From: Engraulis encrasicolus
Lineage: Eukaryota > Chordata > Actinopteri > Clupeiformes > Engraulidae
Assembly (NCBI RefSeq): GCF_034702125.1
Contig: NC_085875.1
Span: 43,275,770 to 43,339,769 of the forward strand
Length of the DNA stretch: 64,000 bases
Reading direction: 5' to 3'
Shown here one piece after another: positions 1 through 15,411 of this stretch. The notes below the pieces were generated by a model that worked only from the letters and a program-made list of their open reading frames with translations, made no database searches and was not told the origin of the DNA. Each line of letters opens with the position of its first letter. Position 1 is the first letter of the stretch. Both the position numbers and the translations under genes were made by a program.

Positions 1-502
1 GAGAGGGAGAGAGAGAGAGAGGGAGAAAGGAAGAGAGTGAATGAGTAGACGTGTCCATAGGAAATAAAAGAATGCCTACTGTGTAGGCAAACATGCATAA
101 TATAGTATATACACACATGCAGGGTCGGTGAAAAGAAAGCTATATGTAGGAGAGGGAGAGGGCACGTAGGCTATATTAAGCTGGTGACCTATCTGGATGG
201 ACTCCATTCGAGTGTGTCCTTTCTAGATCTCGCTTTTCTCACAATTCCCCCTCCCCTGCATCTGTGTGCTCAGCCTTGGTGGTACCTATTGCAGTGGTGA
301 GTAGCTATATGAACCCAATTACACTGACCATGATCCTTTTTCAAAGCCACTTTATTCTCACTTGTTTAGGTCCCATAACGTCAGTCACCATTACTGAGAA
401 TTAAATCAATTTTCGATCATTTCTATATTAAAAGAAAAGAAAACGGTTGAAACTACAGTAACCTTCCAATATAGCTCCCCTTTGTGTGTCCATGCGTGCA
501 CT
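1..502. other. Non-coding flank with GA-rich start
   Basis: The first 40 bases are a GA-rich simple repeat. The rest is unique-looking AT-rich sequence. I see no exon, splice-bordered frame or repeat signature here. Confidence 0.5.
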
Positions 503-788
503 CAGGGCCGGATTAAGATAGCATGGGGGCCCTAGGCTACAGGTTGCTGTGGGGCCCCCTGGAAGGCAACTTTCTCGACAAAAGTATATAGACAGTGTCA
601 TGATTACAAACTAGGAATAAAGGGCAATGTGGAGAGGATTGTTAACAAAATTTAAAACTGTACACACAATTCTGGTCAAAATTCTGCATTTTTTTTTTTT
701 TTTTAACTTTTGGCCAGTCGGGGGCCCCCTGGCAGGTGGGTTCCCCTAGGCTACAGCCAAATCTAGCCTGTGCATTAATCCGGCCCTG
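503..788. mobile_element. hAT-like MITE, 286 bp, with 8-bp target duplication
   Basis: Both ends carry the same inverted sequence: it opens with CAGGGCCGGATTAA and closes with the reverse complement TTAATCCGGCCCTG. The flanking 8-mers are CGTGCACT (495-502) and CGTGCGCT (789-796), a one-mismatch target duplication. An 8-bp duplication with a CAGGG terminus fits a non-autonomous hAT element. There is no coding capacity. The interior has an A/T run and repeated GGGGCCCCCT blocks. Confidence 0.8.
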
Positions 789-796
789 CGTGCGCT

Positions 797-1513
797 ACAC
801 ATACAGAGGACATGTCAGAGCAGTAGCTCCAGTGTCTAGTAGTGCTACACAAGATCCTTTGCACACAGACGGTGGCAGGAATCTGAGCTAACACGCGGAA
901 TGGACAGAGGCCAAAAGAGAGGACGACATTCAAAAACATTTCAGAGGACTTACAGATTCACCTGAATGGTATATTGAAAGCCCCATTGAAATGCCATGGA
1001 ACGGCTGTGGAATCTCAGTAGTAGAGATGGTAAATACAAGCAACTAAAGTGAAGGGCACATAAATCTGTCCACACATCTCACTTCAAATTCACTTGGGTG
1101 TCAATGTTATTAGTTTGTGTTTCCCTCAGGACTGGTTAAACCAGATGCCATGTTTATGAATGAATACTCATATACTATGTCCACAGTATCAAACACAAAG
1201 TACCGTATACAGTGCGTTCCTTGGTGACATCAAGTTTCAAACTGTTGAAAAATGTGGAAATAACACAAAATGCAAGTAATGTCCTTCTTTCCTTCATTTT
1301 CTGTGGGGGCTGTAGCCTATGTGCCTCATATTAAACACTCACTAAGGCTGGCTAATTGGGAAGGGGCCAATGCCTGTACACACAGCACAGCACTAGCCTA
1401 GTATCTAAAAGAGCCTGTCTGGCAGCAAAACATATTTTTGCTTTGTGAGTTGGTCCAGTTTTGCACCATTGGAAGTCAGTCACTGAAGGACTGAAAAACC
1501 CTTCCTCCCATTG
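797..1513. other. Non-coding sequence, nothing recognised
   Basis: Unique-looking sequence between two MITEs. I found no splice-bordered open frame, repeat family or RNA gene. Confidence 0.4.
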
Positions 1514-1521
1514 CTACAGTG

Positions 1522-1740
1522 CAGGGGTGGACTGGGACCACAAACCAACATTTTTGGCATAAACCAGCCCCTCACTTCCACCCCCATGGTGCAATTACGA
1601 TGGGCTCAGTCCACTGGAGGCCGCCCCATCTAAATTGTGGTCCGGTCTCTAAGGGAAAATGTGAAAAAAAGCATTGGCCCCTGATTATTGTCACCCCACC
1701 GGGCAAATGCCTTGTATGCCAGATGACCAGTCCAGTCCTG
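1522..1740. mobile_element. hAT-like MITE, 219 bp
   Basis: The termini are inverted: CAGGGGTGGACTGG at the left and CCAGTCCAGTCCTG at the right, with one mismatch. Flanking 8-mers are CTACAGTG (1514-1521) and TGACAGTG (1741-1748), six of eight matching, consistent with an aged hAT target duplication. The 74-codon open frame across it is not a gene. Confidence 0.7.
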
Positions 1741-1748
1741 TGACAGTG

Positions 1749-2699
1749 GCCTATCCGGATAAGCCTATGAAAACGTCACATACTGTAGCTTTATTGACCA
1801 TATAGTTAGCAATCGCTAATTAGCACCACAAATTAGCTTCTTTTCCGCTCACCTTTTCCACTGGCAAAGCAATACCGGTAAACATCTATCTGTCTGCAGT
1901 TAGAAATGCATTCTTTATTTATTTTATTTATTTATTTATTTATTAGAAGGATAGCTCCTTGAGATGTGCCACCTCAATTTCGAGGGGGTCCTACTGACTG
2001 TACTCAATTTTGTTTTCTTTTCTGTTTTTGTACTGTACTAACAGTAGACATAGACACAGACACTCACTCACTCACTGACGTTGCTCTCCAAACTACCCCA
2101 CCACCCTCCATACTACAATAGTATAATTTACAAGATAACAAGGTAATGCCATTGGTTGTAAAATAAATCATATGAATGATTGCAAATGTTGCATGTTAGA
2201 AATGGTGTCCAACCTGACCAAAAGTGGTGCCGATGCGATGTCACCAAGATGTGACCATATAACATGGTCGAAACAGTCGCAGGAGCAAGACGATTGCCGA
2301 CAACTCATGAAATTTCTAAAAGTGCTTCTCCCGACTACACTTGTTGCAAGGGGCGGCTGACCGGCTCTGTGGTGGCGCACCTTTGAAATGGTTGGCCAAA
2401 AGTTCACTGATGTCTGTGTTAGGGGTGTCACAATAACAGATATACCATGAAACCACGGTAAAAAGACAATAATTTGTCCACTTTGACCATTTCCTCATCA
2501 TCCTTGCACCTTATTGGAACTATTTCAGTTTGTGTAGGTCTATCAATGCGTTCTAAACATATTCAAGACAACTTTTCAAAATTACAGTGATAATACCAAT
2601 AATACCCTGGTCTGAGTGTAGATGTGTTGTCCCACACCTCTGAAGGCCCTCGATACGGTTGCTGCAGGATATGCATGCACTGCCACGTTTTCGTGCACG
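1749..2699. other. Non-coding sequence with (TTTA)n
   Basis: A short TTTA-type tandem repeat lies at about 1915-1945. The remainder is AT-rich. Overlapping frames of 60-87 codons on both strands at 2168-2501 lack splice borders or familiar motifs and look like chance. Confidence 0.4.
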
Positions 2700-2802
2700 A
2701 TTCAAGATTCAAGATTCAAGATTAGTTTATTATGTCTTATTATAGGTTTTAAGCCTATAAAGAGTAAAAATTGTTGTGTTTTTTGTGTCCTCAAAAAGAT
2801 TT
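2700..2802 (-). mobile_element. 3' tail of a non-LTR retrotransposon (antisense)
   Basis: Read on the minus strand, this closely matches the 3' end of the LINE fragment at 37050-37375: a TTTTTGAGGA segment, a hairpin around the TTATAGG..CCTATAA stretch, and a terminal GAATCTTGAATCTTGAAT tandem. It is a 5'-truncated copy of the same family in the opposite orientation. Confidence 0.65.
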
Positions 2803-3165
2803 AAAAAAAAAAACATGTTGAACACGTTGCCGTGTGTATTTCATGTCAATTTTACTCACGCTAGATACTGCAGGCAGACGTGTGCGTTTTGTCAAAATTG
2901 CTGGGTGAGATCGTAAGAAAGACTGCACAGTTCCGCGCAAATGTTTCTGGTAAAAACGATGATTACAAACATTTGAATGATCCCAATTCTCCATTGCACT
3001 TTGATAAAGGAGCATGCACATGTATTAGCAGTAGCAGTATAGTCTCCTCCTCATCCAGGGAGTCCTTTTTGTTTTGTTTTCCTTACAGTCAGTGACTCCA
3101 GTTTCTGGATCGCACTCTGCCCCCTGAATGATACTGCCAGTATTGTGCATATTGGTCATGTGCTT
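2803..3165. other. Non-coding sequence, nothing recognised
   Basis: Unique-looking sequence up to a TTAA-flanked element. No exon or repeat signature was seen. Confidence 0.4.
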
Positions 3166-3169
3166 TTAA

Positions 3170-3527
3170 AGGGAGACTGTGCAGGAAATGGTCAAAAAGG
3201 GTACTGCAACTATGCTGCTCATTGAAACTGGGCTGCCAATTGCCAAATTTGATCTTTACATGAACGTTTTCTAAGTAATAAACAAATATTTTCTAGTATG
3301 GTCCAAGTAGAGTCATTTTTGCAGCTAAAAACGGCTATTTTTTGAAATTCAAAATGGCGGACCATGGAGAAGATCCCCCTTTTCATGTATGAAAAGTGCA
3401 GTTTTCCCAGTCATAATGAATACATAGAACTTGATGGTGGTGGTAAGTATTCATGAAAAAGTAACATTAGTGAATGGGCAGCATGGATTCTGGAAATAAA
3501 CAACTAAAAATCTCACACAGTGTCCCT
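3170..3527. mobile_element. TTAA-flanked MITE, copy 1
   Basis: TTAA borders the element at 3166-3169 and 3528-3531. Ends are inverted: AGGGAGACTGTGCAG at the left against the reverse complement of CACACAGTGTCCCT at the right. The interior is closely related to 37489-37807, for example the stretch around AATGGCGGACCATGGAGAAG. TTAA specificity is a piggyBac or Kolobok trait; no transposase is present. Confidence 0.75.
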
Positions 3528-3531
3528 TTAA

Positions 3532-5769
3532 AGCAAGTATGTGCAGTCGGGTGCACGCAGTGGTGTGTGTAATTCAAGCTTTGCAGCAAGCGAATCGAGG
3601 GCCTAAAAAATTGCAGTGTACCTCCCTACAACCTTTCCTCAACTACAACCAAACTACCACATCACTATCTAGATAGTCTGAAAACAAACAAGTTCAGTGG
3701 ACTTGTGGTGAAAAGCCCAACTGATGTGACTAACGACGACTATCTGATCACATCTTCATGCTACAACAGCCCCACATCTATAGGCATTAAGGTCCATCCG
3801 GGTACTTTGCTCGTGAATGTGTGTTACAGTCCTTTGTGGGGGAAAGAAAGCCGAACGTCTCATGAACTTACATGCTACATCGGCTACCCCAAATGAACGA
3901 ATGAATGCTTCAGCCACGGCTGTTTGGCTATATTATTCTTTCCCAACACCACCAATTGACTTGCATTGGCTTTTGCCCCAATGTTTTTCCCCACATAAGG
4001 GCGTAACGCACATGGAAAACGTAACGCCGTTCATGCGTATCCCCTTCTGTCCACCACCATCTCTTAAGGCCTAACCTTATGGTGAAGGCAAACACATCAA
4101 ACTCTTTCCTTCGCTGACCACCCCCCCCCCCATTAATTAGCGGCCGCTGACATCCTTAATGATTCTGATTGAGGAGTGATTATGGGCTAATTGTGTAGGG
4201 TGGAGGAGGATGCTCTCCAACGCAGGATAATGAAGTGGGAGTGGAGGTGAAAATGGCGTCCGTCTGAATAACTAAATAAAAGCGTTGGGGGAAAAATGTA
4301 CAGGCATAAATGACATGATGCTCAGAAGAGAAAGACAAACCAATGAAACGCATGGCAATGTTTAAAAAAAAACATGAGTGCTCACATGCACTCTGCTCCT
4401 AAAGCTGTTTATTCCTGAAGCTACTGTATTTACTGGCGTCATGTTTTTTTGATCAATGTTTTGTCTGGGTGTCCAATTGAGCCAACCAGTCAAAAAAGAA
4501 AATAAACTTCATTATTATTGCATTGAGGTTACGCTTAATGTTACAGTCCCTGTTGTATAGTGCTACTGAAGTTACTCTCATTTAGGTACACTGTAGTAAC
4601 CTGACGCGTTACCTACATGTAGCACATTATTTTGAGTACCATTTAAATCATATCCTAATTCTCTGATGCTGATGGCTGTATACAGTACATACAGTCGGAC
4701 GCAGGAGTCTTGTGAACGCCACTGTACAGTAGACTCTCATTCCGGTATTGATAAAACAGGCCTGGCTCGCAGTGGTTGAGCTAGCTTGTTGCAACACAAA
4801 CAAGCAGCATGTTCACCCCCCACCATTCACGGGGATGTTCAGGTCAGCGTCTAAGAGGTGCTTGTGCCGCTCCACTCTGCCCATATTGCATCACTTCTCT
4901 TCCCTGCCATAGACTTTCTTTTTCATCCGATGCTTTTTAAATGCGTGTGTGTCAAGTGACGATGTTATCAACAAGAGCTTCTTTATAATCGCCCGCTCTG
5001 AATGTGTCCTTGGGTGGACCTACTGTTACATCTACATTTAATGATAAAAGGAAGATCTTTCAGCCAGCTCCCCCCCCACCCCTCATTCTCTCTCTATCTC
5101 TCTATCCTCTTTCTATTTATTAATTTTATTTTGAGTTAAAACATTGAATGGACAATTTCATCAGGCAAACTAGAAAAGATGAATAATAGTCACGGCAGCG
5201 GCAACTTAAGGTGATGAAGACAGATAAAGCAGAGCTGCTGCCTTTCCTGATCTACACCTTATCATAAAACACCAAGGCGAATAAATTACCATATAACTCA
5301 CAGAGCCTCGCTTTTACACCAACGCTTTCATACACCCTGAATGCCTTCCAACAGTCGAGCTGGTGCGACGGTGATGGTGGCATATACAATGTAAGCTGTG
5401 CTTTGCAAATCTTCTCCATGTAGTCAAATGAGCACCAGTAACCACAGTAGCAGCAGCAGCAACGGCGTCTGTAGAGGCAGACCATATGCAATAATGTGAC
5501 TGTTGTTTAGGTGTGTGCTGTGTGCACATAATGGCTGATTGGTGTGGCCGTCATTTGAGCAATCGGCGTTGCAATTTCCAACATCCATCTTTTTCCCCTT
5601 CGCCGGCCGCCTCTAATCTTCCGAGGGGCCACAGCCCATGAAGAGAGAGGTTATGAGTGTATAAGAATGCAAATTTAAAAACGCTGCACATTGAACACTG
5701 CTGCCAAGCCCTCATACAAACACAAAGCAAAGGTACAAAAAATAATAATGATATAAAAAAGTGGCAGCA
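3532..5769. other. Non-coding sequence with a possible conserved element
   Basis: No coding signal. At about 4130-4260 there is a quiet block with several TAAT/ATTA cores, including ATTAATTAG, that resembles fish conserved non-coding elements, but conservation cannot be judged from one sequence. Short C, CT and CAG-rich runs occur at about 4121, 5085 and 5450. Confidence 0.35.
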
Positions 5770-5862
5770 GAGAAGTGATAGAGAAAGAGATAGTATGAGA
5801 GAGAGAAAGAGAGAGAACAAGAGAGAGAACGAGAGAGAGAAAGAGAGAGAGAAAGAGAGATG
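5770..5862. repeat. Imperfect (GA)n microsatellite
   Basis: Purine-only GAGA/GAAA tract. The Arg/Glu-rich frame on one strand and the Ser/Leu-rich frame on the other are repeat translations, not genes. Confidence 0.85.
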
Positions 5863-7339
<1,477 letters not shown>

Positions 7340-7347
7340 CCTCCATG

Positions 7348-7552
7348 CAGGGTTGCCAGATTAGGCAGTAACCTGCCTGACTGAGCTCTTTAGGATGACA
7401 ATCGGTGGGATAAAAAAAATATTTGGAAGGTTTTTCCTATAGATTTAAGGCCATAGAAGCAAACAGAATTTAATTAAAATTGGGCAGGAGCCAGTGCCTC
7501 TAGGTTTTTTGAGCAGTTATTGGGCTGGAAATCATCACATCTGGCAACCTTG
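7348..7552. mobile_element. hAT-like MITE, 205 bp
   Basis: Inverted termini CAGGGTTGCCAGAT and ATCTGGCAACCTTG. The flanking 8-mers CCTCCATG (7340-7347) and CCTGCATG (7553-7560) match at seven of eight positions. The 8-bp duplication fits hAT. Non-coding. Confidence 0.78.
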
Positions 7553-7744
7553 CCTGCATGCTGCAGTGCCTACAAGCTACCCTGAGTGTGACTGCCCTCT
7601 ACTGGCGACATCAGGACACTGACAGTGGATTTCCTTCCCTCCTCCACCTCCTGGCCTTCCTCCCAGCCTGCCTGCCTCCCTTACTGGCTGTTTGCTGATA
7701 CAACTCTCCACTCCAGCTGCTGGACACACACATAAGTACAACAA

Positions 7745-8398
7745 TACAGAGAGACTACAGTCTGCAACTTTCATAATTGCAATATGTAATGCAATTAGCT
7801 GAAAACATCTTGAAGTACAATAAAAAGAAATTGTATCGCTGTAATAGTACTATAGTACATTCTTCATGAATTTGGAGAATTAGTTATTTTATGCTAATTT
7901 TATGTTAATCAAGTAGGTAGCAGGCTTCACTCAGGTTTCTTGATAACTTTTAAGGGTGCTGTCCCAAATGAATACTTAGAATCAAAGAAAAGGGGGGCTC
8001 ACCTTGCATAATTTTTTTGTTCTTTATTTTTGTGCACAGACACGTTTCGGCGTGTGCCTTGCACGGTGGTTGCACACTGAGGAAGGCACACGCTGAAACG
8101 CGTCTGTGCACAAAAATAAAGAAGAAAAAATTGATGCAAGGTGAGCCCCCCTTTTCTTTGATTCTAAGTATTCATTTGGGACAGCACCCTTAAAAGTTAT
8201 CAATAAACCTGAGTGAAGCCTGCTACCTACTTGATTAACATAAAATTAGCATAAAATAACTAATTCTCCAAATTCATGAAGAATGTACTATAGTACTATT
8301 ACAGCGATACAATTTCTTTTTATTGTACTTCAAGATGTTTTCAGCTAATTGCATTACATATTGCAATTATGAAAGTTGCAGACTGTAGTCTCTCTGTA
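7745..8398. repeat. Near-perfect palindrome: 316-bp arms, 22-nt loop
   Basis: The left arm (7745-8060) pairs with the right arm (8083-8398) in register from the outermost base to the loop with no net indel. Only scattered mismatches are visible, for example near 7943 and in the T-rich run near 8013. The arms meet at a CACACGC..GAAACG motif. A motif starting GATGCAAGGTG occurs on the plus strand in the right arm (near 8134) and again just past the palindrome (near 8405), and inverted in the left arm. This suggests serial or template-switched insertion of one element. Confidence 0.93.
8077..8104 (+). other. Hammerhead-like motif at the palindrome centre
   Basis: The order CTGAGGA (8077-8083), a short stem-like AGGC..GCT, GAAA (8095-8098), then CGCGTC matches the CUGANGA / GAAA / NUH layout of hammerhead ribozymes. 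Minimal versions with a very short stem III are known from Penelope-like retroelements. The stem II pairing here is weak, so activity is doubtful. Confidence 0.35.
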
Positions 8399-8429
8399 AA
8401 ATAGATGCAAGGTGTGCCCCCCTTTTCTT

Positions 8430-9092
8430 TAACATGACAGTGTGTGTAGTGGTGTAAAAGGAGGTTGGTATTCTGTTTGGCTTGTTCTCAAGAGAGAAAT
8501 GCTGATGAGGAAATAGAGTGACCTCCACTGGTGGCGAGCTCTCAGTGCTACTCCTGCCTCCAAAACACAGACTATACCACCTACAGTATGCCTGCGCTGG
8601 TTACCTCTCCTCCCCATGCTCCCTCCCTTTCTGTCTCTCTCCCTCCTCATGCAAAGTGCTCACATGCAACACTCATGAAAGCATGCCAACACACAGCCAC
8701 ACTATGTAAAGTTAAAGTATGGGAAAAGACATGGAGGCGTGCAGACACCCATAAAAAGACGGATAGGCAGACAGCTACACATATAGCCAGTCTAGTTATT
8801 ATGTCAAAAACAAAAACTGGGATACTGGGCTAATAGGGCACACATCAGGGACTATTTTCGTAGTTTAGTAGCGATTGTGTTTACATTAGGGCCAGAGGGG
8901 TGATTGCTGGGCTACTTTTCAAGTCTAATTGTCGCAGACATCCCTTCCCAATCAGATCTGGTCTTGGTACTTTCCAGACAGTTTAACATACCAACATTCA
9001 TTGACGCATTTCTCGAGTCAAATAAGTATGGCGGCCGCTTGATTATTGGTGATGATGACGCGGGAAATGCCCGGATGTCCGACTTGGTGAAT
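8430..9092. other. Non-coding sequence, nothing recognised
   Basis: Unique-looking. From 8904 a plus-strand frame of about 65 codons runs up to the next MITE. I do not recognise its product, and no splice context supports it. Confidence 0.35.
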
Positions 9093-9100
9093 GTGGTAGG

Positions 9101-9259
9101 CAGTGGCGGAACAATTGCACACAGGGCCCCAGGGCAAAACAATGATAGGGGCCCCCATACGGCCTGCCAAGGTCACAATAGGGCCTCCACATCCAATACA
9201 GGAGGGCCCTGGGCCCAGGGGCAAATGCCCTGCTTGCCCTCCCTATAGCTCCGCCCCTG
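9101..9259. mobile_element. hAT-like MITE, 159 bp, perfect 8-bp target duplication
   Basis: Termini CAGTGGCGGA and TCCGCCCCTG are inverted with one mismatch. The flanks are identical: GTGGTAGG at 9093-9100 and at 9260-9267. The interior is GGGCCCC-rich, like the element at 503-788. Confidence 0.85.
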
Positions 9260-9544
9260 GTGGTAGGCACCCACTTTACACCACCCACACACTAATAAGA
9301 AGAACCAAAGGATGAGTTGGCCCACAAAGGCTCCTCAACCAAAACAAATGCACACATTCACTGCTGTTCAATAGACATTCAGCAGTAGTCAATACAGCAA
9401 CACACACCCTTCTCCGCTCTCCATCAAACGCTAGAACAAGGTCCAAGGAAGAATCGGAAGCTCACCACACACACACAGACACTCTCACACACACAGACGC
9501 TCACACACGCAGACGCTCTCACACGCAGGCGCTCTCACACGCAC

Positions 9545-10733
<1,189 letters not shown>

Positions 10734-10735
10734 CC

Positions 10736-10766
<31 letters not shown>

Positions 10767-10780
10767 GCTCTCTCTATCCC

Positions 10781-10806
<26 letters not shown>
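10734..10806. repeat. (CT)n / (TG)n compound microsatellite
   Basis: CT repeat followed after a short gap by a TG repeat. Confidence 0.9.
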
Positions 10807-10811
<5 letters not shown>

Positions 10812-10902
10812 CTACTTTAAACTCTCCCAATCCCCTCAGCTGTAGTCCATGGGCTTAACTGGCACATCATAATTATGTCTAAGACAACAGAGAGCCACAC
10901 AC

Positions 10903-11012
<110 letters not shown>

Positions 11013-11156
11013 TTAAACAACATTTGAGTCAACTCGGGCTGAGCATGTCTTTGCTTTTGATGTTGCTCATCAGCTCAGTAACAAAATAATGCCAATAAGA
11101 GGAGAAGAGACGGCTAGAGGATGAGTGAGATACAGGCAGGGGGGAGAAGAGGAGGG

Positions 11157-11160
<4 letters not shown>

Positions 11161-11200
<40 letters not shown>

Positions 11201-11590
11201 CGTGTGCGTGTGCGTGTGTGTGTGTGTGTGAGTGTGTGTGAGAGAGAGAGGGATAGAGAGAGAGGGAGAGAGAGAGAGGGATTGAGTGGGAATGTGAAGA
11301 AGGATTCAAATGGATACGAGGTGCAGAGGTGCAAACAAGGAAAGTTTAGCGAAAAGGATAAAGCGGGGAAAAAATTAAAAAAATGACAGAATGGGTAAGG
11401 GACAGAGAATGTGTGTGCGTGCGTGCGTGCGTGCGTGTGTGTGTGTGTGTGTAAAAAAGAGAGAGATGGGAGAGAGAGAGAGAGGAAAGAGATAAAGTCA
11501 GTGAAAAGGACGGAAAGAGAGAGTGAAAGGGAGGGTAAGCAGGAGAGAAAGAAAGAGCAGAAAGAGAAGTGTGTGTGTGTGAGAGTGTGT

Positions 11591-11643
<53 letters not shown>

Positions 11644-11711
11644 CGAAAGAGAGAGAGAGAGAGCGAAAGAGAGAGAGAGAGAGAGAGGGAGGGAGGGAGA
11701 GAGAGAGAGGC
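11161..11711. repeat. Compound (TG)n / (GA)n tract, 550 bp
   Basis: Alternating TG arrays (11161-11240, 11410-11453, 11568-11630) and GA-rich purine blocks. The 308-codon and 155-codon minus-strand frames are low-complexity Ser/Leu/His/Thr translations of this tract and are not genes. Confidence 0.92.
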
Positions 11712-12113
11712 AGAGTAAAACGAGAGGAGGAGGGAGGGGAGGGAAGGGGGCAGCATAGAGCGGTGTTGTGCTTCTGCTGAAGTGCGGGGCTTCCAGACCA
11801 CTTGTGGAAGCAATAAAGCGCAAGAAGTGACTGTGGTAAGAGGAATGCTTAAACATTAGCATCTGAAAGAGGGGAAAAAAAATAAGAAAACGAAGAAAAG
11901 AAAAAGAAGGACAGCTCCTCTGCCGTGCCTGCCCGCTGTCGATGCACAAACACATCGATCACAAAGAAACGAGCATCTCCTCTGATAAACACGCAACTGC
12001 ACGATTTTCAGATTCACGTTAAATTATTACCAGTTAGCAGTTTAATGGAGGCTGGGCCACAGCGTTTGTTTTGCTTTTGCTTTGTTTTGATATGTATATG
12101 CGTTCCCTGATTT

Positions 12114-12164
12114 TGTGTGTGGGTGTGTGTGCGTATCTCCTTGTGTGTGTGTGTGTTTGTGTTT

Positions 12165-12208
<44 letters not shown>
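12114..12208. repeat. (TG)n microsatellite
   Basis: TG repeat with a few T-rich interruptions. Confidence 0.93.
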
Positions 12209-12214
<6 letters not shown>

Positions 12215-12341
12215 ACCATCAACCTATCAATCTGAAAATGTAATGGGAGCGTGATATGAAAACATCTCTAAAATCACCTCATGTTTATTAAAATGGGCAT
12301 TCGTTTGGGGGCAGGCTGATGGTGTGGTGTAGTGAGGGCAG

Positions 12342-13393
<1,052 letters not shown>

Positions 13394-13406
13394 ACACACA
13401 CACACA

Positions 13407-13451
<45 letters not shown>
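13394..13451. repeat. (CA)n microsatellite
   Basis: CA repeat with a single CATA interruption. Confidence 0.93.
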
Positions 13452-13453
<2 letters not shown>

Positions 13454-13835
13454 GAATGGTGCTACCACAAAGGCGGCATTTACAAGATGCCTAACGGACA
13501 AGGTCCTCCTATAGGAATCCTATACGCTCCCTATATGGTACTGTATGTGAAATAGTTGTGTACAACGTCTTTGTTGATATTTTATGGCGACTACTTTTTC
13601 AATCCTTTTAGCGCTCATTATAGTGCAATACAACACATGTAGATTCTATTGTATTCATATCCTATTTGTAGAATAGAATGTAGAATAATATCTTTTTTTT
13701 TTTTTTTTAATTGCTTAGTGGTCAATTTTTCTGTAACAGATTTTAAGGGAAAATATGTGATTTGTTTCAACAAAGTAAGTTGTGGGCTGGCAAATGGAGA
13801 AGCCCCTCCCATATCGACAGGAAAAAAACGTATTC

Positions 13836-13838
<3 letters not shown>

Positions 13839-13912
<74 letters not shown>
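13839..13912. repeat. (CT)n microsatellite
   Basis: Uninterrupted CT repeat. Confidence 0.96.
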
Positions 13913-13914
<2 letters not shown>

Positions 13915-14383
13915 GGTCATACTTCAACAACCATATATAAAAAAAACATTGCTCTACTCCGACTGTTGTGAGTAACCATTCAAAATTATCTTACCGAAAA
14001 GAGTCTTGAGTGCTGGTGTCCTTCCCTCCTCCAAATCTGCTGTGTTTCCCTTTGGCTAATGATGCTCCTTTTAAAACACAGAATGTGAAAAAAGGCAAAT
14101 AAGTTTTTCTTCTGTTAGTCTTCTCTTTTGCAAGCACAACAAATGGGGAAGCATAAACAAAAACCATAGTTTGGATGAAATCAGAATACACATTTTGCTC
14201 ATGGGCAGAACTTATACTATATCAGTGTCACCTTCACCTTTCTATAAAGCCTACATATTCTGTCTTTCTTTAGTCACCTTTCTTATAAAATATAGTGCAA
14301 ACTCAGGAAACAAGTAAACCACGTCTCCTGACGCCATCAAGGAACTGGTACTAGAGACAGGCTAAAAACAACATAGCTGAAAA
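13913..14383. other. Non-coding sequence, nothing firm
   Basis: A CG|GTAAGA-like donor on the minus strand near 13993 follows a 15-codon stretch. No matching acceptor phase or kizuna similarity supports calling an exon. Confidence 0.3.
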
Positions 14384-14413
14384 GACGCTGAAGAAGGCTT
14401 AGGCCAAAACGTC
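14384..14413 (+). other. Hammerhead-like motif, probable Penelope-like element remnant
   Basis: GACG, then CTGAAGA (14388-14394, fits CUGANGA), a clean GGC-TTAG-GCC hairpin, AAAA where GAAA is expected, and CGTC. Such CTGANGA..GCCGAAACGTC motifs recur in fish and amphibian Penelope-like retroelements. The G-to-A change in the second core box suggests decay. Confidence 0.45.
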
Positions 14414-14599
14414 TGTCTGTCATGCCAGTAGATTGAAACTGCAAGAATTACACACGAGAGTGCAGATTTTTTACTAAACATGAACTTTGCTGTTTGCTCG
14501 CACCCGAAGACCTTGTAAGAAACAGTTGGGAGTTGAGCCAGAGAGCAACCATCTCTGGTTGAGCGCACTTTCTTAAAAAAAAAGACTAAAAACAACATC

Positions 14600-15115
14600 T
14601 GAAATTTGGCGACACCAAGAGGACCCACTAGTGGTGCAAGGCCTAACAGCAGGGACTTGGACAAGCAGACCCTTTGGAATGAAAGCCCGCCTGGGAAACT
14701 CCCACTCTTATTGTCATTGTGACACAGCACTCCACAGCACACAAGCACACAATGAAATTGCATTTCTGCCTCACCCGTGCAAGGGGGCAGCCCCCCCCAA
14801 TGGCACCCCAAGGGAGCAGTGCAGCAGGACATCTCATGGTACTTTGGTCATGGAGGAGGATGGGGTAGAGCAGTGTTTCATTACTCTCCTCACCAACCAG
14901 ATGGGTCTGGGATCGAACCGCCAACCTTTGGGCAACAGGTCTGACACTCCACTTACCCATGACTGCCCTTTTATACTAATCCTTCCAAAAAGATGGAATA
15001 CCTTATCCCTAAACGCAGACAATACCCTGCCTCATAGCCCAGGTGGGATCCCCTTGGTACCACAGATCTGAGGTGTTTTCCTCAATACCAATGTTAACAG
15101 GATTTTCCTCCTCAC
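14600..15115. other. Probable dispersed repeat with tRNA-like box on minus strand
   Basis: Around 14910 the minus strand reads GGCGGTTCGATCCC, a pol III B-box-like sequence. The region between about 14690 and 14960 has the look of a fish SINE or LINE 3' region. I cannot name the family. Confidence 0.3.
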
Positions 15116-15411
15116 CTTGATTGGCCTCGATCTGGCTGCCTCTGTCTCCCTGTCTCCCTTGCTGCCTTCTGATTGCAAACTCTTTTATAGTCCAGCGGTG
15201 CCAGAACAGCAGTGTGTGTTTTTCTCTTGTCTTCCATTGCTCTATTCCATTGTTGGAACATATTTCTGCTATCTTATGTGTAAAACATGCTCGTAAGATT
15301 ATAATTATCCTCATTACATTATCGAAGTGGACAGACTGTGTGGAAAGACCACCTGCAATCATATTGGAATGGGAACAGGTCACTTCAGTTAGCATTGTGA
15401 TGCTAGACTTA

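Noticed and set aside
8904..9248. 114-codon plus-strand frame
   Set aside because: The second half runs into a MITE (9101-9259); the first half has no splice context or familiar motif.
11029..11955. 308-codon minus-strand frame
   Set aside because: Translation of compound TG/GA repeats (His-Thr and Ser-Leu runs).
13991..14191. Possible kiz exon ending CG|GTAAGA near 13993
   Set aside because: No acceptor with compatible phase and no similarity to the human C-terminus.
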